Below the pieces are notes generated by a model that saw only the letters and a program-made list of their open reading frames with translations, was not told the DNA's origin and did not search any database. From the NCBI RefSeq assembly GCF_024166365.1, contig NC_064842.1:17207001-17271000 (forward strand): 64,000 nt of DNA, in the 5' to 3' direction. This DNA is from Elephas maximus indicus. Lineage: Eukaryota > Chordata > Mammalia > Proboscidea > Elephantidae. Position numbers and translations under genes: made by a program. Shown one piece after another: positions 38,601-52,600 of the stretch. Each line of letters opens with the position of its first letter. Position 1 is the first letter of the stretch.

Positions 38601-40569
38601 GTCATTTCTAGATGGCTTTATTGCTAGTATATAAATGCAATTGATTTTTGTGTACTTATTTAATATCTGTAAAACCTCTTGGATTTTCTATGTGTATAGT
38701 CATATCAGAGCCCTGGTGGCATAGTGGTTAAGATCTTCAGTGCGAACCGAAAAGGCTGGCAGTTCAAATCCACCAGCTGCTCCTTGAAAACTCCATGAGG
38801 CAGTTCTGCTCTGTCCTGTAGGGTTGCTATGAGTCGGAATTGACTCGACGGCAATGGATTTTGGGTTTTTTAATAGTCATATTAGCAAAAATAGGCCTTT
38901 ACATTTTTCCGTTTTTCTCTAGTACTTCATTTTCTCATCACACCTGGTAGAGCCTATAAAAACCATAGGGTAAATAATGGTAATAGCGGACGTCTTCCTT
39001 TTGTCTCGATTTCAATGGAAATGGCTTTACTGAGTCTCTGTTTAGAATCATGCTTTTCTTGTTTTTGGGGAACCTTTATATTGTACGAAACCCTGATGGC
39101 ATAGTGGTTAAGAGCTTAGCTGCCAACCAAAAGGTCAGAGGCTCAGATCCACCAGTTGCTCCTTGGCAACCCTATGGGGCAGTTTTGCTCTGTCCGATAG
39201 GGTTACTATAAGTTGCAGTCGACTTCACAGCAATGTCTTTTTTTTTTTTTTTTTAAGTATTGTACAGCTCCCTTTACTCCTCTTTATGTATTTATCTATT
39301 CCTGTGGCTCCTTTTTAAGTCTTAAATTTGCTACTCTAATGAATGAAATCATAGATTTATCTGATATTACATCAGATTCATACTGATTTTTTAATAAGTA
39401 TTTATTTGAGATATAATTTACATACCATACAGTTCAGCTATTCAACTTAACATACAGAATTCACTGTTTTCAGTATATTTACGGAGCTGTGTAACTATCA
39501 CCACAATCAGTTTTTATCAGCTCTCCCAAAACCGTATCCACTAGGATTCATTCAACTTTTCTCCCTTTTCTCCCCCAGCCTTAGGTAAGCACTAATTAGT
39601 TTCTATCTCTATATATTTGCCTATTCTGAATACTTCATATAAATGGAGTCATACAATATGAAGTTTTTTGTGACTGGCTTCTTTGACTTAGTATGTTTTC
39701 AGGGTCGACCTGTGTTATAGCATGTATCAGTACTTTATTCCTTTCTGTTGTGAAATAATATTCCACTGTATGCATATACCACGTTTTGTTTATCCATTCA
39801 TCAGCTGGTGAACTTTTAGGTTGTTTTTACTTTTTGGCTATTATGAATAACATTCACATAAAGGTTTTGTGTTGATAAATGTTTTAATTTCTCTTGGTAT
39901 TTACCTAGGGGTGGAATTGCTGGGTCTTCAGAAAACTATAACATTTTGAGCAACTGCTAGATTTTTCCAAAGTGACTGCACCATTTTACATTCCCACCAG
40001 CAGCGTATGAGGGCTCCAATTTTTCCACATCCTCCTTGAGGCTTGTTTTATAATCCGACTTTTTGATTATAGCCATCCTTTTTTTAGTGGGTCGTAATGA
40101 TTTTTAAGCCTTTAAAATTTTATATTCTGAATTAGAACTTGCTGCCTCTGAGTCTGATACGATCTCCTGTCTTTTTTCTATTCTTACCTTTGTGTTCTTT
40201 GTTTTAACGTATGGCTTAGGAGGAACAGTTAGAAGCTATATTGTCAGCAGCAGTTCACACAAGTTCTCTAGGACTTTTGACTGGATGTATCAAAAGGTGG
40301 ATAACAGAAGGTAAGATTCGGAGTTCTAACAAAATTTGTTTTACAGTTTTAAATTATCGATTCACTGCTTTTGTTTTTAGTTAAACTTTTTAATGTAGTA
40401 GTAGACTCAACATGCAGTCGTAAGACAATGCAGAGAGCTCACATACCAGGTTGGCTCTATGGTAATATCTGCACAAATCCTACAGTATTACAGTGATACG
40501 GTCAAGATACAGAGCATTTCCGTCACCACAGGCATCCCTGTGTTGCCCTTTTCTAGCTACACTTCTCCG

Positions 40570-40605
<36 letters not shown>

Positions 40606-43600
40606 TTTTCTGAACCGTTTGAGAATAAGTTGAAGGTATCATGCTGCTTCTACCCTTAAATATTTCAGTATGTGCCTCCTTCTACCAGCAAAGGCATTTA
40701 CTTAACAAAACCACATTTTAATTACAGAAATCAAGAAAATTAACATTGATACAGTAATCTGTAGAACTTACTGAAATCTCATCGACTGTTGCAATAATGT
40801 CCTTTAAAGCTTTTTTTTTTTCTGGGGTAGGAGGAGGAAGAAATCCAGGATCATGCTTTGCATTTAGTTTTCGTGTCTTTTAGTTGCCGCTAATCCGGTG
40901 CAGTTCCTTAGCCTTCATCTTTCGAGAAATTGACGTTTCTTAAAGACTACAAGCCTGTTACTGTGTAGACTGCCTTTCAGTTTGTGTTTATTGATCTTTC
41001 TTCCTAATTAGATTCAAACTTTACATTTTTGAAAGGAGCACTGCATAAAGTGATGTGATGCACTGAGAAGGACATATGGTAACAGTGTGTCTCCATTATT
41101 GGTGACATTAACTTCATTCGCTAGGTTAGGGTGATATCTGCCAGGTTTCTCCACTGTAAAGTTACTAACTTTCTGTTTGTAATTCATAAATAATCATTCT
41201 TTATTTTTTCTTTTTATATTTACAAATAAGAACAACCAAATTCTGCTGCTAATTTGCGTTTTGTTCTTGAGTGGACGTGGAATAAAGTGATCCTCACAAA
41301 AGAGGAATTCGACAGACTATGTAAGTATTAAAAGTCTGTGGATAAAGTGAAGGATTTAATATAAGAAAACTCGTCTTGGTTTATGTTTTAAGTATGTAAT
41401 AAATTTAATATGTACTATTTTTAAGTTATAAGCCCTTACAGTTTAAAGAAGTTGTGGAAGAAAACTCTTTTTACATTAAAATGACAAAGTTAATTTTTGA
41501 CCCAAGATTTTGCAGACAGATTGTAAAGCTGGCAACAGGCTAATAATTGCACTGTAAGTGAAAGTGAAATTTAAATTTATTTAGAAGTGTAAGTTCTGTG
41601 TCATGAAGAATGAACAAATGGACTTTTGAAGACATTCAACTATAGTTTTTCATAACCTAAGTTATTTTCAAGGAGCTCTGGTGGTATGGTAGTTAAGCCA
41701 TGGTTTGAATCCACCAGGTGCCCCGTGGGAGAAATCTGTGAAAGTCTGCTTCTATAAAGATTATAGCGTTGGAAACCCTATGGGGCAGTTCTACTCTGTC
41801 TTACAGGGTCGCTATGAGTTGGAATCGGTTAGATGCCATACAACAAGAAGTTATTCTCAGAGAATTTCTAAACCAACCAAATTTGATGGAAAGATACGAG
41901 CGTCTGCAGTATTTTTAGGACATGCTTGTAAAAATATAAACATGCAATGATTAATTAGGTTTAAATATTTTTATTTTTCAATTAATACAGTCAAAGTTTG
42001 GAATACTCAGTAATTCAAGATCAGGGTAAAATATAGTTTTTAAGAGGAAAATGTTTTCGCAGGGCTGATAACTGTGTTTTTATGCAGATAATGTGCACCT
42101 TCTATGTTTGTCTGCCAACCAATCTGTACCCCTGCAAGGTAATTTCGTAAGTGTGCTGTGCTATTTTTTTTTTTTAACAGCACCGTCTTAAAAAAAAATA
42201 ATGGCATAGAGGCTCTTACGAGAATACTTCCGAGGGGGAGGAAGCAATCAGCAAAGAAACATAGAAGGCACGTGTTAGTTAGGTAAAAATACGGTATATA
42301 AGTTATGTAAGGAAAGAAAAAAATTAATACATAAATTGTAGGATCATTATCATTATATGATTCCAGCATAATTTGTTTTAAGGTTAAACTTGGCACCTCA
42401 GCCATTGTTGCTGTCTTCAGCCTCCTTACTGGTTAATGGAGTTTTTTTTTAACTGTAAGAATACCTAAAATGCAAAGCATAGTAAGTGTTTTAAGTATAT
42501 TTGAAAGTAAAGCAAATGAGAATTTAATTTGAGAAAGGATTTTAGAATTAAGAAATTTGTTTTCTTTACAAATTACACATAAATATTAAAACAATGCAAT
42601 TGGTCATTACAAAGCAAATGCCTTAATCTCTTGACGTGTAGTGGTTGTAAGGGTGGGCGCTAGATCTAGATCACTTGACGTGTAGTGGTTGTAAGGGTGG
42701 GCGCTAGATCTAGATCACTTGACGTGTAGTGGTTGTAAGGGTGGGCGCTAGATCTAGATCACTTGACGTGTAGTGGTTGTAAGGGTGGGCGCTAGATCTA
42801 GATCACTTGACGTGTAGTGGTTGTAAGGGTGGGCGCTAGATCTAGATCACTTGATGTGTAGTGGTTGTAAGGGTGGGCGCTAGATCTAGATCACTTGACG
42901 TGTAGTGGTTGTAAGGGTGGGCGCTAGATCTAGATCACTTGAGTTGAAATCTTTGCTCTTCCCATTAGTTTTATACTGAAAGCAGTCACCTAACTCTGTC
43001 CCTCAAATTGTTCATCTGTAAAAGGGAATAGTAGTAGTACCTGCCTCACAGAGTATTCATGAAGATGTAAACTAGTTCATTAATCTATGTAAAGTGCTCC
43101 TGGCAAGTGATAAATGCTCAGTGCTTATTACTGTTTTTAACCCAATTTTAATTTGTCCTGTTGGTTTGCAACCTTAAGGCATATAAGAACCACCTGAGGA
43201 ACTTTTTCAAAACACAGGTAGTCCTTACCCCAGCTATTTTCCCAGTTACTACAACTATGGCTGTATACTTTTTTCTTTAATCAGATTTTGAATGAAACTT
43301 TACTTAAATTGGAGTTTTTCCCATTAAAACATTCCTGACATTATTTAGAGACTGTTTTATATAATTTCTCTGAAAGGTGTAACCATCAGCGACTAAAACA
43401 CCCCATCCCCCCAAAATATAAATTCATCAAACTCAGCCTTGAATTTGAAATTTAAAAGGGCAGCAGCAGGGTCTACAAGCATTCAATTTTGTTGTAATAA
43501 GCCTTTACCCCAGGGTTTCTAATAAGTCTCTTTATGTGTGTCTTAATTTTAGTGTCTCCCCTTTTAAAGACTAGAAGTGTAGGAAGCAGGTTTTTTTATA

Positions 43601-46600
43601 AAATATGTATAAAAGGTCTCATATAAAAGTAAATTTATCAGAAGCATCCTATGAATATAACTTACCTAGTGAAGCTGCAGTGGATCTGTGTCACCTTCAC
43701 CTGTGCTCATTGCTTACCTCATTCTGCATTTTTAATAATAACTTGTACCTTCTAGATTCCTTGAAGTTCTTTGCCATAATTTATAGAATAATGTTGTAGG
43801 TAGTGGGAATTTGAGAAATTGTGCATTTGTGATTCAAATTCATTCAGATTTACTATGTGGAACCTAATCTTATATTTTATCCTCAAAAGGTACTCCATTA
43901 TTTGATGGTTCGTGTCGTTTCATCGATCCACAAACCATACAGTCTATCCAGCAGTGTCATTTGCTTCTTAGCAACCTTAATACAGTCTTGAGCTGTTTTG
44001 CTACAGAGGCCCAGGAGGTCACTGAGAGAGGTGTGCTCTTCGTTTTATATAAATATGTGTTTTATTACATTTTACTTCTTGACTTAGGAAAAGAATAAAG
44101 TTGTATGTCTTAGATGGATCATTGCATAAAGAAGCCATTATATCTCAGATACTAGAATTTTTTTATGAAGAGCTATAGAATGTTATTATTAGACATTCCA
44201 TGAGCCAAGCTTAAATAAGCTTGGGAAATTCTGGAATTAAACTAAATGATTGTTAAGATAGTATACTCCCTGTGGAATTTCAAAAATTTAAAATATGTAT
44301 ATTTTTATTCACAGAGGCCATGTTTTTTTTTCTTTCTGTTTTATCATTTAAACAAAACCAGAAAAGCTATTTTCATTTAAAGGCCTGGTTGGAACAACTT
44401 ATATTAATCACACAGTGTTTAGTTAGTATTATTATATAAATTGGACTCCTGAGATTAGCTAAATGGAAGTACAGCTAAGATGGAAGTGTATTCACCTAAA
44501 ATGTCTCCTTATTAGTCAGTGACTCATTTTATTTATTCTAGCATTTTGGATATATTTACCTGCCATCATTTTGGACCTAAGTAAAATAAATGCAAGCTGA
44601 ATTTGTTAAAATGTATATATATACTTACTGTTAAAAATCACCAAGAAATTGGCTTTTGAAAACTGTTGAGCATTTTGGTTTTTCATTTTTGGCTGATTGA
44701 AAGTTAAGGAACTGATGTTAAGCTCTATCCTCTACAGGTCTGATGGACTTAAGCAATAAGCATATGGTTACCCAGCTCATCTGTCAATATGCACAAATGG
44801 TTCTTTGGTTCTCTCATTCTGGGCTTTTACCAGAGGGCTTAGGTAAAATATTTATTTATTCTATTAATCTTAATTGAAACATTCTTAAATCTTTATAATG
44901 CTTCCAGTTTCCTTGCTTTCCCCTTACTTATTTCCCTTCTGTTCTTACCCTCTTCCTTACTTTGTATCTTCAGCGAATCAGCCCATGCCTGGTACTCGGA
45001 AGGTGCTCCATACATTTTTACTGAATTAATTGCATCTAGAAGGAAAGCTAATTTGAGAAAACATGGTTTCTGAAAATGTGTTCAACAATATCACCAGCTA
45101 TAATTTAGTCCTGCAGAACTTTGATTTTTATCATTTATTTTGCTAGTCTCTTTCTGTTTTCTGGGCTCTTTTAATGTGGTTATTAGCTAACATTATTTGC
45201 CATCAATGAAATACCCCTTTTATCTAATGATTGATGCCAATACCAAGATTAGAGAATTAGCCTTTTACTATATTTGTTTAGAGCATACTTCTGAAGCCTC
45301 CAGCTTCTTCCAACAGGAAGCACATTGGATTTTATGTAGAAGTGTTTCTGTCACTGTGCATGTAATTGCTGTTGGTCATAATTTTTCATAATTTTATTAG
45401 ATTCTGACGTGAATAAATGGTGAACATTGCTTGCTTTCGTTATCATTCATACCTAAGATTTAACATCATTATGTAGGTCAGCCTTTCCAGGGCTTTAAGC
45501 CACCGTCCTTGTTGGTTACAGACTTTGTGAGAGACTCAAGTTTTCTTGTTTGCACATCTGTAAATAAAGGGACATGTAGTGTTCTTTTATCACTTAAATC
45601 CAGCCTGTGAATTATGCAACATTATAAAATTGCAGTAAAATATCAGTCTGTGTAACCTTAAGTGTTGTTGGCGTATTTTGGAAATATTACTAGCTATTTT
45701 TCCAACTCTTAAAAAAAATCTAGATGATGCTGTGCAGTTGTCAAGGTTATGCTACAACTACCCTGTAATTCAGAGCTACTACACCAGTCGTCGGCAGAAG
45801 TGTGAGCGTTTATCCAGGTATGGTACATCCCAAACCTTTGAAGTCAAAACTTTCTCAGATAAACCAGTTATTAGAGCTCATCATGTTATAAAACATTTCA
45901 GTGGGTGGAATACCTGGTAGAGTATCAGAATTTGTTACCAGATTACTATTTTAGTTGTAATGTTTTATCCTGACCCAGAGAATGCATGGTTTTTTCTGGA
46001 TTCCAGGATAGCTGCTTATTATTCCCTGAGTGAAATTCTTATGAATGACTTACTAGAGGAGATTTAAGCATTTTTCCCCTGATAATTTTTGTTCAGAAAA
46101 AGACTAGAAGCTGCTGTTCATCAAAAAGGCATAAAATGCATCACCAGTTAAAGTTATCTTACTTTCTTTCCATAACAGTTACATTTCAACAATTTATTTA
46201 CTTTGTTCTTTTTTCTTTTGGGTTTTTTTTTTAAAATACATAAATATTAGCCTAATTGGTTCCTTTGAAAGAACCAAGTTGAAGAAGTAGAAGAATACTT
46301 TTTAGAGCATTGGCCCTACTCTGGGATTAAACAGCCTTCTTTCTCAAGTTGCAATAATAAAATTACAGAGCAGCATGTAACATTTAGAGCAGTGATGCAT
46401 GGACATTGATTCCCAGTTTGTGATGTCACCTGGGAATCCGTACTAGCTGCGCCTACTGCACAGCAATGAGAATGGCAAAAACCAAAACCCTGACACCAGC
46501 ACATGCTGGCGAAGATCTGGAGCGGCAGAAACTCCCGTTCATTGCTAGTGGGAATGTAAAATGGTACAGCCAAACACGGGCTTACCATGTGATCCAGCAG

Positions 46601-49600
46601 TTCATTGCTGGTGGGAATATAAAACAGTACAGCTAAACATGGGCTTACCATGTGATACAGCAGTTCATTGCTGGTGGGAATGTAAAATGGTACAGCTAAA
46701 CGTGGGCTTACCATGTGATCCAGCAGGTCATTGCTGGTGGGAATGTAAAATGGTACAGCTAAACGTGGGCTTACCATGTGATCCAGCAGGTCATTGCTGG
46801 TGGGAATGTAAAATGGTACAGCTAAACGTGGGCTTACCATGTGATCCAGCAGTTGCACTACTAGGTATTTACTCAAATGATTTGAAAACTATGTTCACAT
46901 AAAAACCTGCACGTGAGTGTTTGTAGCAGCTTTACTTAAAATTGCCAAAAATTGGAAGCAACCAAGATGTCATTCAAGAAGTGAATAGATAAATAAACTG
47001 TAGTACAGCCATACTATGGCGTATTATTCAGTCATAAAAAGAAATGAGCTATCAAGCTACAAAAAGACACGGAGGAACCTTAAATATATATCTCTGAGCA
47101 AAAGAAGGCAGTCTGAAAAGGCTGCATACTCTTTGATTCCTCTTAAAGGACACTCTGTAAAGGGGAAAACTAGAGACATTAACAAGATCAGTGGTTTCCA
47201 GGAATTCAGGGGGAGTGGTAAACCCTGTAATGATGGATACGTGGCATTATATATTTGTCAAAACCCGTAAGACAAGGTACAACACCAAGGAACCGTAATG
47301 TAAATTAAGCGCTTTAGTTAGTAATAATGTATCACTCTTGGTTCATCATTGATAACAAATGCCTCTTCATGGTAGAAACAGTGTATAGGGGAAGGAGGAA
47401 GGGCATGGGGACTACCTGTATGTCCTTAGGCAAGTTCGCTAGCCAAGCTTTCTAATCCTTTTTGTTCATGTAAGTTATAGTCAGCATATAAGATTAAATA
47501 AAATAATACATGCAAGGCACCTAGTATTGCACGACTCATAGGAAAAGCTCAAGAAGTAGTAACTGCTGCTGCTCTTGTTTCAGGTGATGAAGTAGAGATA
47601 TCTGCTTATCATATTGTTGGTGCTCATTTGTGTATTTTTTGAATGAAGGAATCACTGAGGTTAAATGACTAACCCAAGTGATGAAACAAACTGTAATTCT
47701 TTGACATTGAATTGAAGTATTACTTTCAGTGCACTGGGCTGGCTGTCATACTTTATGGTAATTTGGTCAGGATGGTGAAATATATATAGTCTTGGGCATT
47801 TGGCTGGCTGGACTACTTTCTCCACAGAGTCTTGACCTAAACTGACTGGCTTGCTGATGACAGAACTTGAGGCAGCTTCGGGGTTTATCTACTAACTCTC
47901 CTTGATGTTTGGAGTTCTTGTGTTGTTAAATGCATCCCAGTTCTCAATTTTCCTTTCACGAATAATTGGGATTCATTGCTTTTAAAATTTTAATATTGTT
48001 TTGATGATAATAATTAACCCTTCTATTAATTATTAAATTATTAAATCCTAATGTTGCCTTTATTGCAGAGGGAAGTGGAACCCTGATTGCTTGATGATCG
48101 ATGGAATGGTTTCCCAGTTAGGAGATCGAGTTGAAAAGTTGTGGAAGCGAGATGAAGGAGGCACAGGAAAATATCCTCCTACTAGTCTACATGTAGGTTT
48201 GCAGTAACGGTATCACTTAAAGCAAAATTGGGGTGGGAGGAGGCATGCTTAGCTATATTTTTTCACACCTTGTACAGGCCTGGGAAAAACAAAGAGTATG
48301 AATAATTGAATCTATAAAATGCACTGAAGCTTGTATCGTTTATTTTTGTAGGCACTGCTTGACATATACCTACTAGACAGTGTTACTGAAGCAATCAAGC
48401 ACTCTGTTGTATCCTTTTAAAATTTATCAAATAATTCATGTACTACCAAAATCATAAGATTTCAAGGTAGTAGGGACTCAGCATATCGTTTAAAACCATT
48501 TCATTTTCATGCTTGAATTTCTTTTAAGATAAAGGTTCTTAACCCAGAATCCGTTGGTTGGGTTCAGATGGTCTGTGGTTAACTTGAAACTGTGTGGAAA
48601 ATTTTGTTTTATGTTTGTTTTTCTAGCGATAGGGTTGATGGCTTTTATCAGATTCTCAAATGTGTCCAAGTTACTCGAAAGTTGAGAACAACTGCTCTAA
48701 AACGTTGCTGGCAAGTGGTTATTCTCAATGGAGTTAACTTGTGTGCTGAATAAGAATATATTGTGAATTGCCTTGATATTACTTTTGGCATTGCATTCGA
48801 GTCCTGTAGTCTTTGAGATAAGATTTTTATGCTTGTGACAGTTTCTAAGTCTAATAATGCATACTTCATTCATAATTTACAAGGTATGTGATGTGTCTGC
48901 TTGAACTGCCAACTTTTGCTCGATAACTGGAATTTTGTCTGTAGCTTTGTTTCTTAAATTTGCTAAGCTCGTGACTTCATGAAGAAAGCCCATGCTTTAG
49001 TCGTCTATTTTGTGGTAGTGCCTACTCTTGGGAAAGAATAAAGTTAGTTGTAGGACTTTCTGTACCCACATTTTATATAACTGTACTTCCATAGTTGGAT
49101 ATCCAAAATGGCTTTCTTATGCTAAAAAAGAAGTCTTTCAAGCCTCTTTTATGCTGCGTTCTTTTGCTACTTATCCTAAACATAAAGAAGTTTTTTGTTT
49201 TTGTTTATTATCCTTAATCCTTTTTTTTTTTTTCTTAAAAAAAAAAAAAAAAAAGACCATTTATTTGCTGCTTGATATTATGTATTCCTTTCCAAACAAA
49301 ACGGATACTTCAATTGAATCTTTTCCCACTGCCTTTGCCATTTCTTGGGGCCAAGTTAAACTCATTCAAGGCTTTTGGCTGCTAGATCATAATGACTATG
49401 AGGTAAGTCTAAAGATACGATGCGATCTGCTTCTAGTGGTGGTTTAAGAAGGACTTAGTTTAATCAGTACTGTTCACCAGGCATGGTCTTAGGCAGCAAG
49501 AGCACAAAGATAAAACATTTCAGAAAGCTAGTTTTCTTACTGTCTAAAGAGGGAGACAAACAAGTCAACAATTACTAATAGTGCAAATATGATAATTGTT

Positions 49601-52600
49601 TTATTAGAAGTATGTTTGGGGTGTTGTGTGGACCATAGAAGGCAGGATTTGGCATTGATGTATGGAATTGATAATAAAAAGATTTTATATACTAAAGAAG
49701 GCTCAAAATATGAGGCTTTTGCTAAGTCTTTTGTACTTGAAAATAAAGTACACCATAAAAAGTATACCATAGATGAGATTTTTTCAGTTTATGTTTAAAC
49801 TGGTTGTATCTTAATTTTTGTATTATCCACTGTGGTGTCAGTATTGCCTGTATTCTTAGACGTCAGCTACTTTGTCTAAATGCAAAGGATTGTATTTGTA
49901 TTTAGCACTTTTCATGTCATTTCTGCAGAGTGCTTTGGATCTTTTATTTCACCCAGCTACTGCAAAACCTGTGCCGTGGCAACATTCAAAGATTATTCAG
50001 GCCTTCATGACTCAGGGTGAACATAGACAAGCCCTCAGATATATTCAGACAATGAAGCCGCCAGTGTCCAGTGGTAATGATGTTATCCTTCACCTCACCG
50101 TTTTGCTTTTTAACAGGTAAGTACATAGCCTTTTAACTTTTGTGTGCTGAAAAATACATAACAAAACATTTGCCCTTTCAGACTTGTTTATATGTACAGT
50201 TCGGTAACATCACTAATATTCCCTACGTTGCACAAGCATCGCCATAGATTTTTTTCATCCCCTTAACAGAAAATCAGTACTCCGTAGGCAGTACCTCCCA
50301 AGTGTGTTCTTTTGAAGTACAGTTAAACTGTTCATCATATATGTTAATATTTTTGAATTGGTAAAAAAGACAGTAGCAGCCTATATGTAATGGGTTATAC
50401 TGTAATGGTTGTAATATGGTTATAAAATGTAAAAATGGTTGTAATATGTAATAGGTTGCATTACTTATTACAATTTTTGATATTTCAACATTCAAAAACA
50501 TGTAGAGCACCTTTTTTCTATAATGAGATGAGTAAGAAGTACCTCGAGTAAATGGGAAAGTCAGACTGGGATTTAAAACTTTATCTGTTGATGGTTGGCA
50601 ACATTGACAGTCTCCTGGATGGAAGATTGAGAGTTGATTTTGCTGAAATGAAGCCAGGAATTGAGAGGAAGAATGAAGTCACATAGAGTTTATAAATTAT
50701 ATTTTCTGAGAGTATATCCTGGGGATGGTGCTCTGGTATTTTTATGTTAATATTGGTTGCTTGGGTGTTGCAATTATTTGCATTTGATTTTTGTCGTTGC
50801 ATTCACCACTGAGTCTCATAGAAAGGAAATCCTGAAGCATTTGTTGAAATGATTTAAGAAAGTATCAGGTTTCAAGTCCATTTTCAAGGTTTTTTCTTAT
50901 CTATTTAAATAAATACATAAACATTTGCAGATAATGTTTATTGGTTTGTTTTTTGTATTCACTATTTATTGGTTTGTTTTTTGTATTCAATGTTTTATAC
51001 TTGCCTTTTTTACTTAACAATGCACGATTGCCCAAGTTAATCTATATCTGCCTCAAAGGACTACGTTGTAGTCTGCTGTATCACTGTATATTCTTGTCCA
51101 TAAGTCTGTACGTGTCATTTCCATTTCTCTATGCTATATTCCTTGCAGTGGGATTGTTGGGTCCTAGCCTGTATGTAGTTTTACTACTCCTATCATTGAG
51201 GTATGGGAGTTGAACATTGGCTTTTTTTTTTTTTTTTTTAAAGCTCCCAGAGTCCCTGCCTGATTCTGGAATACTCTTCTGTTAAGAAATGTGGTTTCAT
51301 TTAAATGATCTCCTCATTGCCCACAGAAAAAATCTCAGTGTCTCCTCATACCTAATTTGACACAAGTTTTCCGGTCTCCTCTTGCTGTAGATCGTCCAAA
51401 ACCATCTACCAAACTATACCCTCCACGTCCTAGTGAACCCATCGTGCTTATTTCTGCCCATGGGCCATTACCCATTTTCTTTTCTGCTCTTATGTGAGTG
51501 TCGCTTCCTTGAAAGACTGACTTTTCCCTCTACACCCCTCCCAGTGTTTCAGTTCCCAGCCATGTAATCCAGATTAGTTTGTTGTCTTCTTTGAAGTCCA
51601 GTATGCTTGCTTTCCCATTATTTTACACTTACAATCTGAAATAATCATACAGACCAGCATATAATTAAATTTTAAAGATGCCTTGTCTTCCTTTGACATA
51701 ATTAGCAAAGTTTATTGTGCAGTGGTTAATATTCACTAGATTTTTAGGGCACCTTTAAAGCACCTGTACAAGAACCTTTCGCATTCTTTAGGTGGATTAC
51801 TTGTTTTACGTATTTTTAATGGATTGTCTAAAACTAACTGAACTGCTTTCAGGTGCATGGTTGAGGCCTGGACTTTATTACGACACCATTCTAATAGGTC
51901 GAATGCAGAGGAGTTACTAAAGCACACGTATGAAGTCTGTCAGGAAATGGGCTTAATGGAGGATTTACTGAAGTTACCATTTACAGACACTGAGCAGGTA
52001 ATGACATATCAGTGTAAACATATCAGAAATTGAAGAAAAATCAGTAGCTTACAAATCTATTTTATTCTTCCTAGGAATGTTTAGTGAAATTTTTGCAGTC
52101 CAGTGCCAGCGTTCAGAATCATGAATTCCTCTTAGTTCACCATTTGCAGCGTGCCAATTATATTCCTGCCTTGAAGCTGAACCAAACTCTGAAGATTAAT
52201 CTTATGGTATGGTTATACTTGTTTTATTATGGGAGACAAGAGGATAAGGAAAACTGGAGACTTTTTTTTATTATTGGTACATAAGATCTTATAGTTTGGT
52301 GACCATTGTGTCCTATATAATCTTGAACTTGGAAATATGCGATCCTTCTCACCTTCCTGTAGCAGAATTGGGAACAGGGTGTTATTATTTACCTGCTTCT
52401 TTTATATATGCCGTTACTATTCATACGTGTGCCCAGACCTGCCAGACTAATGATTTCACTCAGAGAAAAGAAGAAGAGGTAGAAGACCTAGTAAGGGTTA
52501 TATAGGGGAAAGAACGTGGGATTCCTGGGACTCTGTGCACTTGAGACACCTCCCTCTACCTCTCCGAGCCTGGGTTTCTTCATCTGTAAAAAGATACACT

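Larger units (their letters stand above)
37990..40095 (-). mobile_element. Old L1 LINE, antisense, split by two AfroSINEs
   Basis: Antisense old-L1 text includes ATTGTGGATTTCTTTCTATT near 38520, AATGGAGTCATACAATATGA near 39643, and CACCATTTTACATTCCCACC near 39980. There is no coding frame. SINE insertions at 38706 and 39087 post-date it. Confidence 0.75.
36131..40219 (+). other. Intron of 4.1 kb with MER5-type, L1 and AfroSINE insertions
   Basis: A MER5-type element lies at 36505-36675. 36680-37990 is mostly unassigned. 37990-40095 is old L1 in antisense, interrupted by AfroSINEs at 38706 and 39087. Confidence 0.5.
41321..43889 (+). other. Intron with an AfroSINE, a 44-bp minisatellite and a MIR relic
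   Basis: AfroSINE at 41671-41847, minisatellite at 42630-42937, MIR relic at 42950-43135. The remaining AT-rich stretches (41860-42620 and 43140-43880) show nothing that I can name. Confidence 0.5.
45818..48068 (+). other. Intron with an L1 3' segment and an internal minisatellite
   Basis: Old L1 in sense orientation covers about 46440-47330 and includes the 63-bp tandem array. A MIR trace lies at about 47470-47570. The rest shows nothing that I can name. Confidence 0.5.

Noticed and set aside
42630-42937. CRISPR-like array (regular repeats)
   Set aside because: The 44-bp units are directly adjacent with no spacers, in a mammalian intron. It is a minisatellite.
46316-46876. 186-codon minus-strand ORF with repeated [19 protein letters not shown] units, and a 113-codon plus-strand repeat ORF
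   Set aside because: Both are products of the 63-bp tandem array (a multiple of 3) inside a dead L1. Not a real repeat protein.
49589-49798. Overlapping plus and minus ORFs in the intron after coding exon 19
   Set aside because: Both are short and lack a recognisable family, splice sites or neighbouring coding exons. I could not support a gene.
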